Assembly (NCBI GenBank): GCA_016285075.1
Contig: JAEEQB010000025.1
Span: 1 to 55,681 of the forward strand
Direction: 5' to 3'
DNA from: Prevotella sp.
GTDB taxonomy: Bacteria > Bacteroidota > Bacteroidia > Bacteroidales > Bacteroidaceae
DNA: 55,681 nucleotides
In this document: positions 32,401 to 41,094 of the stretch, one piece after another
Layout of the letters: the number at the start of each line of letters is the position of its first letter
Numbering within the stretch: position 1 is the first letter of the stretch
The notes under the pieces: generated by a model
The model's database searches: none
The model's input: the letters and a program-made list of their open reading frames with translations, nothing else
What the model was told of the DNA's origin: nothing
Program-made: the position numbers and the translations under genes

Positions 32401-35289
32401 ATGATGAACAAACGTATTACTTACCTCATTATGTGGGCACTCTGTTGCTTCACATCCGTCAGTGCTTATGCATTGGAACAGGTGGAAGGCGTCTACCAGA
32501 TAGGTACAGCCGACCAGCTTATCGAGTTTGCCAACATGGTGAACGGCGGCGAGAACGGTGCCTGCGCCGTGCTTACAGCAGATATCAACATGGACGGCAA
32601 GAACTATGTACCTATCGGCTGTGACGAGAGCCGTTTTGTGGGAACCTTCGACGGACAGTATCACAAGATTGATAACATCTACTATGAGGGTTCTTCTAAA
32701 GTGGGTATCTTTGGTGTGGTCAATGGTGGCTGCGTCATCAAGAACCTAACAGCCGGTTCGGGCAATTATATTGTGGGAGCTCAGTATGTAGGTGGCATTG
32801 TCGGAGCCTCCGATGGTAGTGGCTGGGTGACACTCGAGAATGTAGGTCACGAAGGCTATGTAGAGGGAGATGGTAACAATGTCTGCGCCATCATTGGCGT
32901 AGTGTTTAACGGCGGACCCGCCACCCGCATCATTAACTGCTACAATACCGGCGACGTGAAAGCCGGCGGCGAGAGTGCCATCATCACTGGATGGTTTGGC
33001 GGTCACGGAAGTGTTGAGGTAAAAGGTTTCTGGAACACGGGCAGGATGCTCTCTGGCGGTGCTAACGATGGGAAGGATCTCTGGCGCAACAGTGCAGCCA
33101 TCACCGCAGAGTTGATCTTCAACCTCTACGATGCTCAGGGAGCTACAGTGATTGGCGAAGGTGACCTGGCTTCTGGAAAACTGGCTTTCCAACTGAACGG
33201 AAATCAGGACGCTGGCGTATGGCGCCAGAACCTGGAAGGTTCCGAACTTGATGCCCAACCTACGTTCAACCCCACCCACCAGCCGGTTTATGCCAATGGC
33301 AGCTTGAAGTGCGACGGCATCACTGCTAAGGAAGGTACCCTTGTGGCATTCTCCAACCATGAAGGCAGCTCTGTTGACGATCATGTGTTCATCGGTGGTT
33401 TCTGCAGCGGATGCGGCAAGTGGCAGGAAGATTACCTGCAGGCCGATGCCGATGGGTTCTATTCCATTGCTGATGGCAGCCAGCTCAACTGGTTTGCTTA
33501 TTTGGTGAATCAGGGACAAGGCGATGCCAATGCCCGTCTGACTGCCGATATTGATATGGAAGGGTTTGTGTGGACCCCCATCGGGCAGGATGGCCGCGAC
33601 TTCAGGGGACATTTCGACGGACAGGGTCATCGAATCCTGAAACTGAAGACGACAGAAGGCTATAACAACCAGGCTCTCTTCGGACAGGCTGTGGGCGGTG
33701 CTGTGATTGAAAGGGTGGTCATCGACAAGTCCTGTACGATTGTAGGTGCAGCCTTTACTGCAGGCATTCTTGGACATGTATGGGGTGATGGTGTCATCGT
33801 ACGCAACTGCGGCAATGAGGCCGACATCAACGGTACAGCACAGAATGCCGCCGGTATCGTGGGCTGTTCCGAGAAAGAGGTTCACATCCTGAATTGCTAC
33901 AATCTGGGAACCATCACCGGTTCGCATGAGAATGCAGGTATTTGCGCATGGATGGGAAGCGACAAGTCTACCATTAAGAACTGCTATAGTACGGGTTTGG
34001 TAAACGATGGCCCTGGCCTTTGGAGGCGTGACGATATATTCAGTGAAAACGTCTACCAAATGGATGGTGATCAGGGTGAGTCATTCACGGAAGAGCAGAT
34101 GAAGAATGGTGAATTGGCCTATAAACTCAATGGAAAGAAGAGCGATGCAGTGGACTGGTATCAGGTGATTGGCACCGAGGACCATCCCATGCCTTTCGGC
34201 ACAGCTGTGGTTTATGCCAACGGTGACCTCCAGTGCGATGGTATCACCCCAGTGGCAGGCAGCAGCGTGTCCTACAGCAATAGTGTTGGTGGCAATGTTG
34301 CTCAGCATACCTGGAACGACTGGGGTTTCTGCGAGAAATGCGATGCTCTGAATCCCAACTACCTCACTGCCGTTGACGGATTCTATCAATTGGCCAATGA
34401 AAAACAGGTGAACTGGTTTGCTCATTATGTAACCAAGGAGAACCAGCGTGCCAATGCCCAGTTGACGGCCGACATTGACATGGCCGAAGTAATGGGATAT
34501 CCCGGTATAGGTGACGGTAACCATCCTTTTGCCGGTATCTTTGAAGGCCAGGGACACATCATCCGCAACCTGACCATCGACATGCCTGGCGAGGCAAATG
34601 TAGGATTCTTCCGTGATATCACTGCCGGTGCACAGATTTCGGGCTTCACCATTGATAATAGCTGTAGCATTCGTGGCAAGAACTTTGTGGGTGCCTTCGT
34701 GGGTCATGCCAGCGGTAACGGCGAGGCTCGGCTGGAACAATTGGGTAATGAAGGCAATGTGACGTCGGTGGAACAGAATGCTGGTGCCATCGTAGGTTGC
34801 AATACCTCTGGCGAGCTGAAACTGACGCTTGAGAACTGCTATAATGCCGGTGATATCACTTCGGGATGGGAGGCTGGCGGCCTGTCAGGCTGGCTGGGTA
34901 ACGATGCTATTGTGACCAATTGCTACAACGTGGGTGCCGTGACCAATGGAGAGTCGTTTGCCCGTGGAAACAATATTCAGATTACCAATTGCTTCGACCC
35001 TGTGACCGATTGGCCTGCCCTGCCTGTAAGTCCTATTGAGGACTTCACCAACGGCATCATCTATCAGGCGCTGGCTGATGCTGCCCCTGGCATCTGGTTC
35101 CTGAGTGCTTCCGAGAACGGACATCCTGTACTTTATAAGACTGGTGACAGCAACGCCATCGAGACTGTGTTCCAGAACGTTGAACTCCAGGATGACGCTA
35201 TTTACGACCTGCAGGGTCGCAAGATTTCTACTGCGTCACTGCGCAGGGGTATCTATGTCAGCAACGGCAGAAAGTTCATAGTGAAGTGA
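32401..35289 (+). CDS. large secreted repeat protein with GLUG-like modules and T9SS-like tail
   Basis: Signal peptide MMNKRITYLIMWALCCFTSVSA, then three long modules of about 300 residues. Each opens with a G-x-Y-x-I/L...Q-L-x-x-F-A motif (VYQIGTADQLIEFANMV near 28; GFYSIADGSQLNWFAYLV near 350; GFYQLANEKQVNWFAHYV near 657). Each continues with LTADIDM, F-x-G-x-F-D-G-Q-G-H and GLUG-like turns such as GIVGCSEKEVHILNCYN, as in beta-helix adhesin-like proteins. Linkers contain CxxC pairs (FCSGCGKW; FCEKCDAL). The end IYDLQGRKIS...GIYVSNGRKFIVK resembles the type IX secretion sorting domain. Function unknown; within an alpha-glycan operon it may bind polysaccharide. The next gene overlaps its stop by 4 bp. 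Confidence 0.75.
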   Translation: MMNKRITYLIMWALCCFTSVSAYALEQVEGVYQIGTADQLIEFANMVNGGENGACAVLTADINMDGKNYVPIGCDESRFVGTFDGQYHKIDNIYYEGSSKVGIFGVVNGGCVIKNLTAGSGNYIVGAQYVGGIVGASDGSGWVTLENVGHEGYVEGDGNNVCAIIGVVFNGGPATRIINCYNTGDVKAGGESAIITGWFGGHGSVEVKGFWNTGRMLSGGANDGKDLWRNSAAITAELIFNLYDAQGATVIGEGDLASGKLAFQLNGNQDAGVWRQNLEGSELDAQPTFNPTHQPVYANGSLKCDGITAKEGTLVAFSNHEGSSVDDHVFIGGFCSGCGKWQEDYLQADADGFYSIADGSQLNWFAYLVNQGQGDANARLTADIDMEGFVWTPIGQDGRDFRGHFDGQGHRILKLKTTEGYNNQALFGQAVGGAVIERVVIDKSCTIVGAAFTAGILGHVWGDGVIVRNCGNEADINGTAQNAAGIVGCSEKEVHILNCYNLGTITGSHENAGICAWMGSDKSTIKNCYSTGLVNDGPGLWRRDDIFSENVYQMDGDQGESFTEEQMKNGELAYKLNGKKSDAVDWYQVIGTEDHPMPFGTAVVYANGDLQCDGITPVAGSSVSYSNSVGGNVAQHTWNDWGFCEKCDALNPNYLTAVDGFYQLANEKQVNWFAHYVTKENQRANAQLTADIDMAEVMGYPGIGDGNHPFAGIFEGQGHIIRNLTIDMPGEANVGFFRDITAGAQISGFTIDNSCSIRGKNFVGAFVGHASGNGEARLEQLGNEGNVTSVEQNAGAIVGCNTSGELKLTLENCYNAGDITSGWEAGGLSGWLGNDAIVTNCYNVGAVTNGESFARGNNIQITNCFDPVTDWPALPVSPIEDFTNGIIYQALADAAPGIWFLSASENGHPVLYKTGDSNAIETVFQNVELQDDAIYDLQGRKISTASLRRGIYVSNGRKFIVK

Positions 35290-37718
35290 GAAGAACAATC
35301 ATCCTTTTGACGGCTCTGCTGACATGCTGCCTGGTGCAGCTGTCGGCAGAGTCCGTAAAACCTGATCCTCTGGCAGACCCCGAGGCTGTCGTGACATCTG
35401 GCAGGGCACGGTTTACGGTGCTGACTCCCGAGATGATACGTATACAGTACAGCTCGACGGCGAAGTTTGAAGACCGTGCAACCTTTGCCGTCGTTAACCG
35501 CCGTCTGTCGGTACCGGCATATACCATTCGCGAAGAAGACGGCTATCTCTTCATTGAGACAGAGGTGCTGACGCTGCGCTACAAGAAAAACAGTATCATA
35601 TCGGCGCAGTATCAGAAACCCGACAACCTGAGTGTCACGATGAAAATGGGAGGACACGATGTGATATGGTACCCCGGCAAGGTGGATGCCCTGAACCTGA
35701 AAGGAACGAAACGTACCCTCGACACCGCCAGTGGCGACAACCAGCGTACCGAGTTGGAGAATGGCATCATCTCGCGTGCCGGATGGGCTGTCATCGATGA
35801 ATCTCCCTCCACTCGTCGCGCTGACGGTTCCACTACCTTTGCTTTCGATGGTGAGGTAGATGGTATTGCTTGGTTGTCGGAGCCAGTGGACCCTTATGCC
35901 GTTGACCTCTACTTCATGGGTTACGGCCATCAGTACAAGAAGGCCATCGGCGACTACATCAGCATAGCCGGTCGCCAGCCCATGCCGCCGCTTTATGCCT
36001 TGGGTTATTGGTACAGTAAGTACCAGCGTTATACGCAGAGCGACTTCATGAACCTGACCAACGAGATGAGACAGAACGACATTCCCATCGATGTGATGAT
36101 CATGGACATGGACTGGCACTTGGACGGATGGACGGGATGGACGTGGAACAGAAACCTCATATCCAACCCCGAGGGGCTGATACGCTGGATGCACCAGCAG
36201 GGGCTGAAGGTGAGCCTGAATCTGCATCCCGCCGACGGTGTGGCCAGCCATGAAGAGCACTTCAGCGAGATACGCAGCGACATGGGTCTGCCTGCTGGTG
36301 TCGACCGCGTGCCCTGGCAGCTGCACGACTCCACCTTCTACCGCTCACTGTTCAGTCGCATCATCCGCGACCGCGAACGTCAGGGCGTGGACTTCTGGTG
36401 GCTCGACTGGCAGCAGAACCTGACCAGCAGATACGTCGACGGTCTAGGTGAGACATTCTGGTGCAACCATGTGTTCTACAACGACATGCGGCTGAACCGT
36501 ACAGACCGCCGTCCTCTGATCTTCCATCGTTGGGGAGGGCTGGGCAGCCATCGCTACCCTATAGGATTCTCGGGCGACACCTATGGCACCTTCGGATCGT
36601 TGGCCTTCCAACCTTATTTCACTGCCACGGCATCGAATGTGTGCTTCGGCTATTGGGGCCACGACCTGGGTGGACATTTGCAGCTGGGCGATCCCAATCC
36701 GGAACTGATGCTGCGGTGGCTGCAGTTCGGTGTATTCTCACCCATATTCCGTACCCACGGAGCCAGCCAGGCCGGCAATGAACGCCGCATCTGGAAATAC
36801 GAGAACTTCCCCTCGATGCTGAAATGCGTCCACTTGCGCTATCAGCTCATGCCCTACATCTATACTGCTGCCCGGCAGGCCTATGATACAGGCATCAGCA
36901 TCTGCCGTCCGCTCTATTATGAATGGCCAGAGGAAAACGAGGCCTACCGTTCGGAACAGGAGTATATGTTCGGCGATGATATACTGGTTTCGCCTGTGGT
37001 GACGGCATCGGAACGTGACGGAAAGGCTTTCCACCGCACCTGGTTGCCTCAGGGACAGTGGTATGATGTGTGCAGGGGTATGCTCGTTGAGGGCGGACAG
37101 ACGATCGGCCAGTGGTATGGCCAGGAAGAGATACCGTATTTCTATCGGGCAGGTGCAGTTATTCCATGTAATCCTAAGCTGCCGAATCTCAAGACGCGTC
37201 CCGATGAGCTGCACCTCGTCGTTGCGCCTGGAGCCGACGGCGAGACGTCGCTCTATGAAGACCAGGGCGATACGCAGGACTATATGTCGGGAGCCTACAC
37301 TACCACCGTCATCCGTCAACAGCGCACCGGTGGGCAGATACTGCTCGACATCATGCCTCGAAGCGGATACTTCGAGGGTATGCCGACGGAAAGAAGCTAT
37401 ACGGTGCAGGTGCTGGATGAGGACTGCCCGCAGTCGGTGAGTGTCAATGATGTCGATACCGACAGCTGGAGCTATGATGACGAGCGGCATGAGGTGACTG
37501 TCAGCATTGCTGCCACATCTTGCGACCAGCCCGTAACTGTCAGACTACAACGTGCTGGAACCGGCATCGGTGTTGCTCATGCCACGGCTTTGTGTTCGGA
37601 ACAGTATTTCGATCTGCAGGGACGGCAACTGTCATCGGCATTGCCCAATACACCATGCATCATCCGCCGTACATGGTCGGACGGACGGGTACAAACCATA
37701 AAAGAAATCAGGAAATAG
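35286..37718 (+). CDS. secreted GH31 glycoside hydrolase, WLDWQQ subtype, copy 2
   Basis: A paralogue of the GH31 at 27168. It starts with GTG in a GTGA overlap with the upstream stop, giving a good signal peptide (MRRTIILLTALLTCCLVQLSA minus its last residue) and implying translational coupling. Catalytic motifs are conserved: MIMDMDWHLDGW, GVDFWWLDWQQN (nucleophile near residue 374) and GFSGDTYGTFG (acid/base). It carries an extra C-terminal tail (YFDLQGRQLSSALPN...RVQTIKEIRK) absent from copy 1 and similar to the tails of both neighbouring proteins. Parts of the catalytic region are identical at DNA level to copy 1 over about 50 bp (36372-36420 versus 28242-28290), hinting at gene conversion or recent duplication. 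Confidence 0.87.
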   Translation: MRRTIILLTALLTCCLVQLSAESVKPDPLADPEAVVTSGRARFTVLTPEMIRIQYSSTAKFEDRATFAVVNRRLSVPAYTIREEDGYLFIETEVLTLRYKKNSIISAQYQKPDNLSVTMKMGGHDVIWYPGKVDALNLKGTKRTLDTASGDNQRTELENGIISRAGWAVIDESPSTRRADGSTTFAFDGEVDGIAWLSEPVDPYAVDLYFMGYGHQYKKAIGDYISIAGRQPMPPLYALGYWYSKYQRYTQSDFMNLTNEMRQNDIPIDVMIMDMDWHLDGWTGWTWNRNLISNPEGLIRWMHQQGLKVSLNLHPADGVASHEEHFSEIRSDMGLPAGVDRVPWQLHDSTFYRSLFSRIIRDRERQGVDFWWLDWQQNLTSRYVDGLGETFWCNHVFYNDMRLNRTDRRPLIFHRWGGLGSHRYPIGFSGDTYGTFGSLAFQPYFTATASNVCFGYWGHDLGGHLQLGDPNPELMLRWLQFGVFSPIFRTHGASQAGNERRIWKYENFPSMLKCVHLRYQLMPYIYTAARQAYDTGISICRPLYYEWPEENEAYRSEQEYMFGDDILVSPVVTASERDGKAFHRTWLPQGQWYDVCRGMLVEGGQTIGQWYGQEEIPYFYRAGAVIPCNPKLPNLKTRPDELHLVVAPGADGETSLYEDQGDTQDYMSGAYTTTVIRQQRTGGQILLDIMPRSGYFEGMPTERSYTVQVLDEDCPQSVSVNDVDTDSWSYDDERHEVTVSIAATSCDQPVTVRLQRAGTGIGVAHATALCSEQYFDLQGRQLSSALPNTPCIIRRTWSDGRVQTIKEIRK

Positions 37719-37724
37719 AAGTAT

Positions 37725-38633
37725 ATGAAACGTATTGTTTGTTTATCATTGGTCATTTCTTGCCTGTCGTTTGGCAGCGTAGCCGCACAGACTGCGCTGT
37801 GGGCAGCAGGCTCGGCAGTACCCGACGGACCCCGTCAGCTGGAACTGTGTCCTGATGGCAAGTTCCGCTTTGCGGGAGCCTTGGTTGAAGGAGAACTGCT
37901 GCTCATGACCACTGCCACCTGTAGCGAGGGCGTCACACAGTATCTTACCCCTAAGCTGGTGGACTCCTATCTTGTCAACTACGGCATCGGTTACACCATG
38001 ACCACCAACAGCAGCAGTCCTGGATGGGTGGTGTCGTTCAGCGAGGACAGCTATCGTTTCATCGTCGATCCAGTCAGCAAGACGGTCACGGGCGAGCTGT
38101 TCCTGCCATGGAATGAACTGCTCATAGCAGGAAGCGCCATAGCCGGTGGCTCAGACCAAACGGAATGGAAACGTGACAACATGCTTTCCTTCGTCCGTGA
38201 CCACGACAATCCTTACATCTTTGAATGGACGGGAGAGTTGGATATCTACGATAATGTGGTGGAGCCCGGACGGTTCAAACTGGAAGGCCAGATGACGTGG
38301 GGTCCCCGTGAGCTTCATCCTTTCCGTCAGGACGAAGACATTCTTCATGCCTCTCGGCTGCGTATAGGGGGTGACGATACAAAATGGCGTGTCACCACAC
38401 CAGGCGTTTACCGCATACGGGTTAACTTGTTCAGCGAATCCATTCAGGCTGAGATGCTTTCTGGCAAGGCATCCTATAGCCGTGAGGAGACACCCATCCG
38501 TTCTGTCTGCACCGATGCGTCCACTGCTGAACGGGTCTACAGCCTGCAAGGTCATATGAGGAACAACCTTGGCCACGGCATGAACATCGTACGGCAGACT
38601 GACGGCATGGTCAGGAAAGTGGTCATCAGATAG
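37725..38633 (+). CDS. SusE/SusF-like starch-binding protein, copy 2, with T9SS-like tail
   Basis: Signal peptide (MKRIVCLSLVISCLSFGSVA-AQ) and two SusE/F-type modules: ALWAAGSAVPDGPRQLEL... and ELLIAGSAIAGGSDQTEWK...IGGDDTKWRVTTPGVYRI. It aligns with the copy at 29470 throughout but is 58 residues longer, because of a C-terminal tail RVYSLQGHMRNNLGHGMNIV...VRKVVIR of the sorting-domain type. No lipobox. It lies 6 bp after the GH31 copy 2, repeating the [GH31 - SusE/F] order of the first pair. Last gene of the operon; a convergent palindrome cluster (38641-38749) follows. Confidence 0.75.
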   Translation: MKRIVCLSLVISCLSFGSVAAQTALWAAGSAVPDGPRQLELCPDGKFRFAGALVEGELLLMTTATCSEGVTQYLTPKLVDSYLVNYGIGYTMTTNSSSPGWVVSFSEDSYRFIVDPVSKTVTGELFLPWNELLIAGSAIAGGSDQTEWKRDNMLSFVRDHDNPYIFEWTGELDIYDNVVEPGRFKLEGQMTWGPRELHPFRQDEDILHASRLRIGGDDTKWRVTTPGVYRIRVNLFSESIQAEMLSGKASYSREETPIRSVCTDASTAERVYSLQGHMRNNLGHGMNIVRQTDGMVRKVVIR

Positions 38634-38640
38634 TCTCATC

Positions 38641-38749
38641 CCTTTACACTAAAGGTTCTATAGTATGATACTAAAGGGTTTATAGTATGATACTAGCGTC
38701 CCTTTAGTATGATACCAAAGGTGCTCTGGTATCATACTAAAGGGACGCT
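38641..38749. terminator. GTATSATAC cluster with a perfect 23-bp hairpin between convergent genes
   Basis: Four copies of the GTATGATAC/GTATCATAC word occur here. The last two form perfect 23-bp arms (38695-38717 and 38727-38749) around a 9-nt loop (AAGGTGCTC). A smaller CCTTTACACTAAAGG hairpin opens the cluster. It lies between the ends of the alpha-glycan operon and the GH43 operon, suiting a bidirectional terminator, followed by GGTTTTC on the plus strand. Confidence 0.65.
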
Positions 38750-38784
38750 GGTTTTCACCCAAGACTGGCTTGGGATGGGTGAAA

Positions 38785-40839
38785 TCAGTTGATCAGGAAG
38801 ATCTTGGTCTGACCATTGTAGGTGGCCTTGATGGTGGCACGGCCCTCAATGATGGGACTCACCTCGAACTTCACGCCGGGTACGTCGGATTTTGCCTCCA
38901 GCTTGCTGCCCTTCAGCAGACGGCCGTAGACCTGATAGCGGTTCTGCTCGGCAAAGCCGTTCTGGGCGTTGAAGCGGACGGGCGTCGTGGGGATGTTCAG
39001 CTTCTGGCCGTCGGCGGTGATGATCACTTGCGGCACCGTGGGAACAAATGCAGTAATACTGGTGGCTCCCTTAGAGAAGCCGATGCCGTGGAGGTCGAAG
39101 AGTCCCTGCGGACGCTGCGGGCCCTGCTGGGGGCGACGCCCGCCAAACTGTCCGCGCTGCGGCTGTTCGGGCTGCTGCACCTCGGGACCATCAACGACGA
39201 GGTAAATGGCATGTTTGCCGGTAAGACCCTCGACGGCGGGAACGGGGATGCCCACCAGACCGGTCTTGTTGTGGCCACCAGCAATAGTCTCAACTGCAAT
39301 TTCCTTACCCTTCCAAGGGTCATCGAGCATAACGTGAATCTTAAAGTCACCCTTGCCGCTGGGTGTCAGATACAGATTCAGGTGGGCATTGTCGCCGGCT
39401 TTCGTACCCTCGAAGGCCTTCAAGCCCTTGGTGTCCTTGGCCAGACCGCCAAAGCCGAAGTACTTGAAGCCGACGATGCCGCCGTTCTGGATGCCGGCGA
39501 GGTCCATCGAGTTGTTCCACACGTCGTGGTTGTCCTGCATCCAGTTGTTGGCGTTGGGGCCATAGACGAAGCAGGCGTAACCGGCGCTATAATAATTATA
39601 AGGTGGCAGACCGAAAATCTGGAAGCCCTCGCTGGTGACCTCGGCACCGGTGTAGTGGTTGCCGTCGCTGGCTTTGGCCGTCCAGACATTATCCTTGGCG
39701 TAGGGGTCGTAGCCGGTAATCCTGACGACACCGCCCTTGGCCACGGGCTTCTTGTCCCATGTTATCTTCACGGGAGCCACCATGGCCTGACGGGCATTGC
39801 CGAAGCCGCGGGGCGGACGGTGGTAGAAGACGTACCACTGGCCGTTGATTTCCTGAATGGAGCCGTGGGTGTTATGTCCGAAGTTGGTGGTGATGAGCTT
39901 CGAGCCGTCCTCGTTCAGCACGACGCCACGCGAGTCGACGAGCACGCCGCCGGAACGCCACGGACCGAGGGGCGAGTCACCGAAGGCATAGCGCAGGGCG
40001 CTGTTGGTATTGCCAAGACCGTACTCCTTGCCAGAGTAGCCCGAGAACACCATGACGTACTTGTTGCCCACCTGACGGATGCTGCTGGCCTCGAAGAAAT
40101 TGAAGTCGAGCGGGTTCTGACCCTTGTAGAGGGCCTTGTACTCGCTGCCCTCCCTGTCGAGCAGACGGCCGTCGGCGCTGCTGGCGGGGATGAACGGATC
40201 GATGGGCTCGGTGCCCTCGCGCTTCGAGTACATGGTCTTCTGGTCGAGCTCAACTGCCGTAGAGTGCTGGAAACCGTAGAACACGTAGGCGCGGTAGCCG
40301 ATGTCGTAGTCCTTGTCCTTCTTGTCGGTGATGTTCTCGATGAACACCGAGGGGTCGAAGTCGATGAGCGAGCCGGGCAGGCACTGGCGGCCGTCCTCGG
40401 TCAGGTTGACGGGCGTGAAGGGACCGTTGGGGCGGTCGCCCTTACACACCATCGGCGTGCGGCGCCAGCCGCGGCTGTGGGGGTAGAGCCAGTAGGTCTT
40501 CTTGCCCGTGGCGCGGTCGGTGGTGCATACCAGGTCAGGGGCGTACATCGTGTCCCACTGTCCGTCGACATACCACGTGAAGATGGGACCCTCATCACGC
40601 CACTGGCTCAGGTCTTCCACCGGTGCCGACCACATACGGATGTCGGGACCGCAGTAGGCGGAGTAGTTCACGTCGTGCGAGCCGATGATGTAGGCACGCA
40701 GCTTGCCTGGGTTGTCTGGATCTTCAAACACACGCGGTTCGCCGTCGGGAACATGCTCCCACAGGGGCAGATAGGGGTTCTGTGCGTTCACCGTCAGCGC
40801 GGCAACGAACGACAGTACGAAGGTAATCAGTTTTTTCAT
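38785..40839 (-). CDS. secreted GH43 glycosidase with CBM6-like module
   Basis: The start at 40839 gives the signal peptide MKKLITFVLSFVAALTVNA; a longer upstream frame is rejected. The five-bladed propeller of GH43 shows its catalytic residues in order: Asp in GEPRVFEDPD, Asp in MYAPDLVC, Glu in FFEASSIRQVG. The second half includes YSAGYACFVYGPNANNWM and GGIVGFKYFGFGGL, typical of a family 6 carbohydrate-binding module. Expected to cleave beta-xylosyl or alpha-L-arabinofuranosyl linkages in xylan-type polymers. A proline/glutamine-rich stretch (QQPEQPQRGQFGGRRPQQGP) interrupts the C-terminal part. A -7 box TATCTTTG (complement of 40878-40885) and a strong hairpin upstream suggest separate transcription. 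Confidence 0.82.
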   Translation of the reverse strand: MKKLITFVLSFVAALTVNAQNPYLPLWEHVPDGEPRVFEDPDNPGKLRAYIIGSHDVNYSAYCGPDIRMWSAPVEDLSQWRDEGPIFTWYVDGQWDTMYAPDLVCTTDRATGKKTYWLYPHSRGWRRTPMVCKGDRPNGPFTPVNLTEDGRQCLPGSLIDFDPSVFIENITDKKDKDYDIGYRAYVFYGFQHSTAVELDQKTMYSKREGTEPIDPFIPASSADGRLLDREGSEYKALYKGQNPLDFNFFEASSIRQVGNKYVMVFSGYSGKEYGLGNTNSALRYAFGDSPLGPWRSGGVLVDSRGVVLNEDGSKLITTNFGHNTHGSIQEINGQWYVFYHRPPRGFGNARQAMVAPVKITWDKKPVAKGGVVRITGYDPYAKDNVWTAKASDGNHYTGAEVTSEGFQIFGLPPYNYYSAGYACFVYGPNANNWMQDNHDVWNNSMDLAGIQNGGIVGFKYFGFGGLAKDTKGLKAFEGTKAGDNAHLNLYLTPSGKGDFKIHVMLDDPWKGKEIAVETIAGGHNKTGLVGIPVPAVEGLTGKHAIYLVVDGPEVQQPEQPQRGQFGGRRPQQGPQRPQGLFDLHGIGFSKGATSITAFVPTVPQVIITADGQKLNIPTTPVRFNAQNGFAEQNRYQVYGRLLKGSKLEAKSDVPGVKFEVSPIIEGRATIKATYNGQTKIFLIN

Positions 40840-40994
40840 CTTTTTAGTCGTGTTAATGGGTTTGGATAATTTGATGGCAAAGATACGAAGAATCTGCCAT
40901 TTCCCTGCCGATATTTGTTTCATATTTTATAATAATTGTCTTTTTTAGGTCCCTGTCTCCATGAAACCGCCGCTTGATGGCATAGAAAGGACAT

Positions 40995-41028
40995 AGAAGG
41001 GGCGGCAGAACATTCTGCCGCCCCTTCT
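40995..41028. terminator. 16-bp perfect hairpin after the arabinanase-like GH43
   Basis: AGAAGGGGCGGCAGAA-CA-TTCTGCCGCCCCTTCT; very stable, placed 67 bp past the stop of the minus-strand gene at 41095. T-tract weak. Confidence 0.65.
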
Positions 41029-41094
41029 GGGCTTAGGGCAGTCCGCAGGCTTTTTCATACACTGCTTTTGCTGCCTTAGACGCTGAAGGCGTCA

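Noticed and set aside
38770..40869. 699-residue plus-strand open frame over the GH43-CBM6 gene
   Set aside because: The minus strand has the signal peptide and catalytic residues; the plus-strand product is a Val/Gly/Ala-rich shadow.
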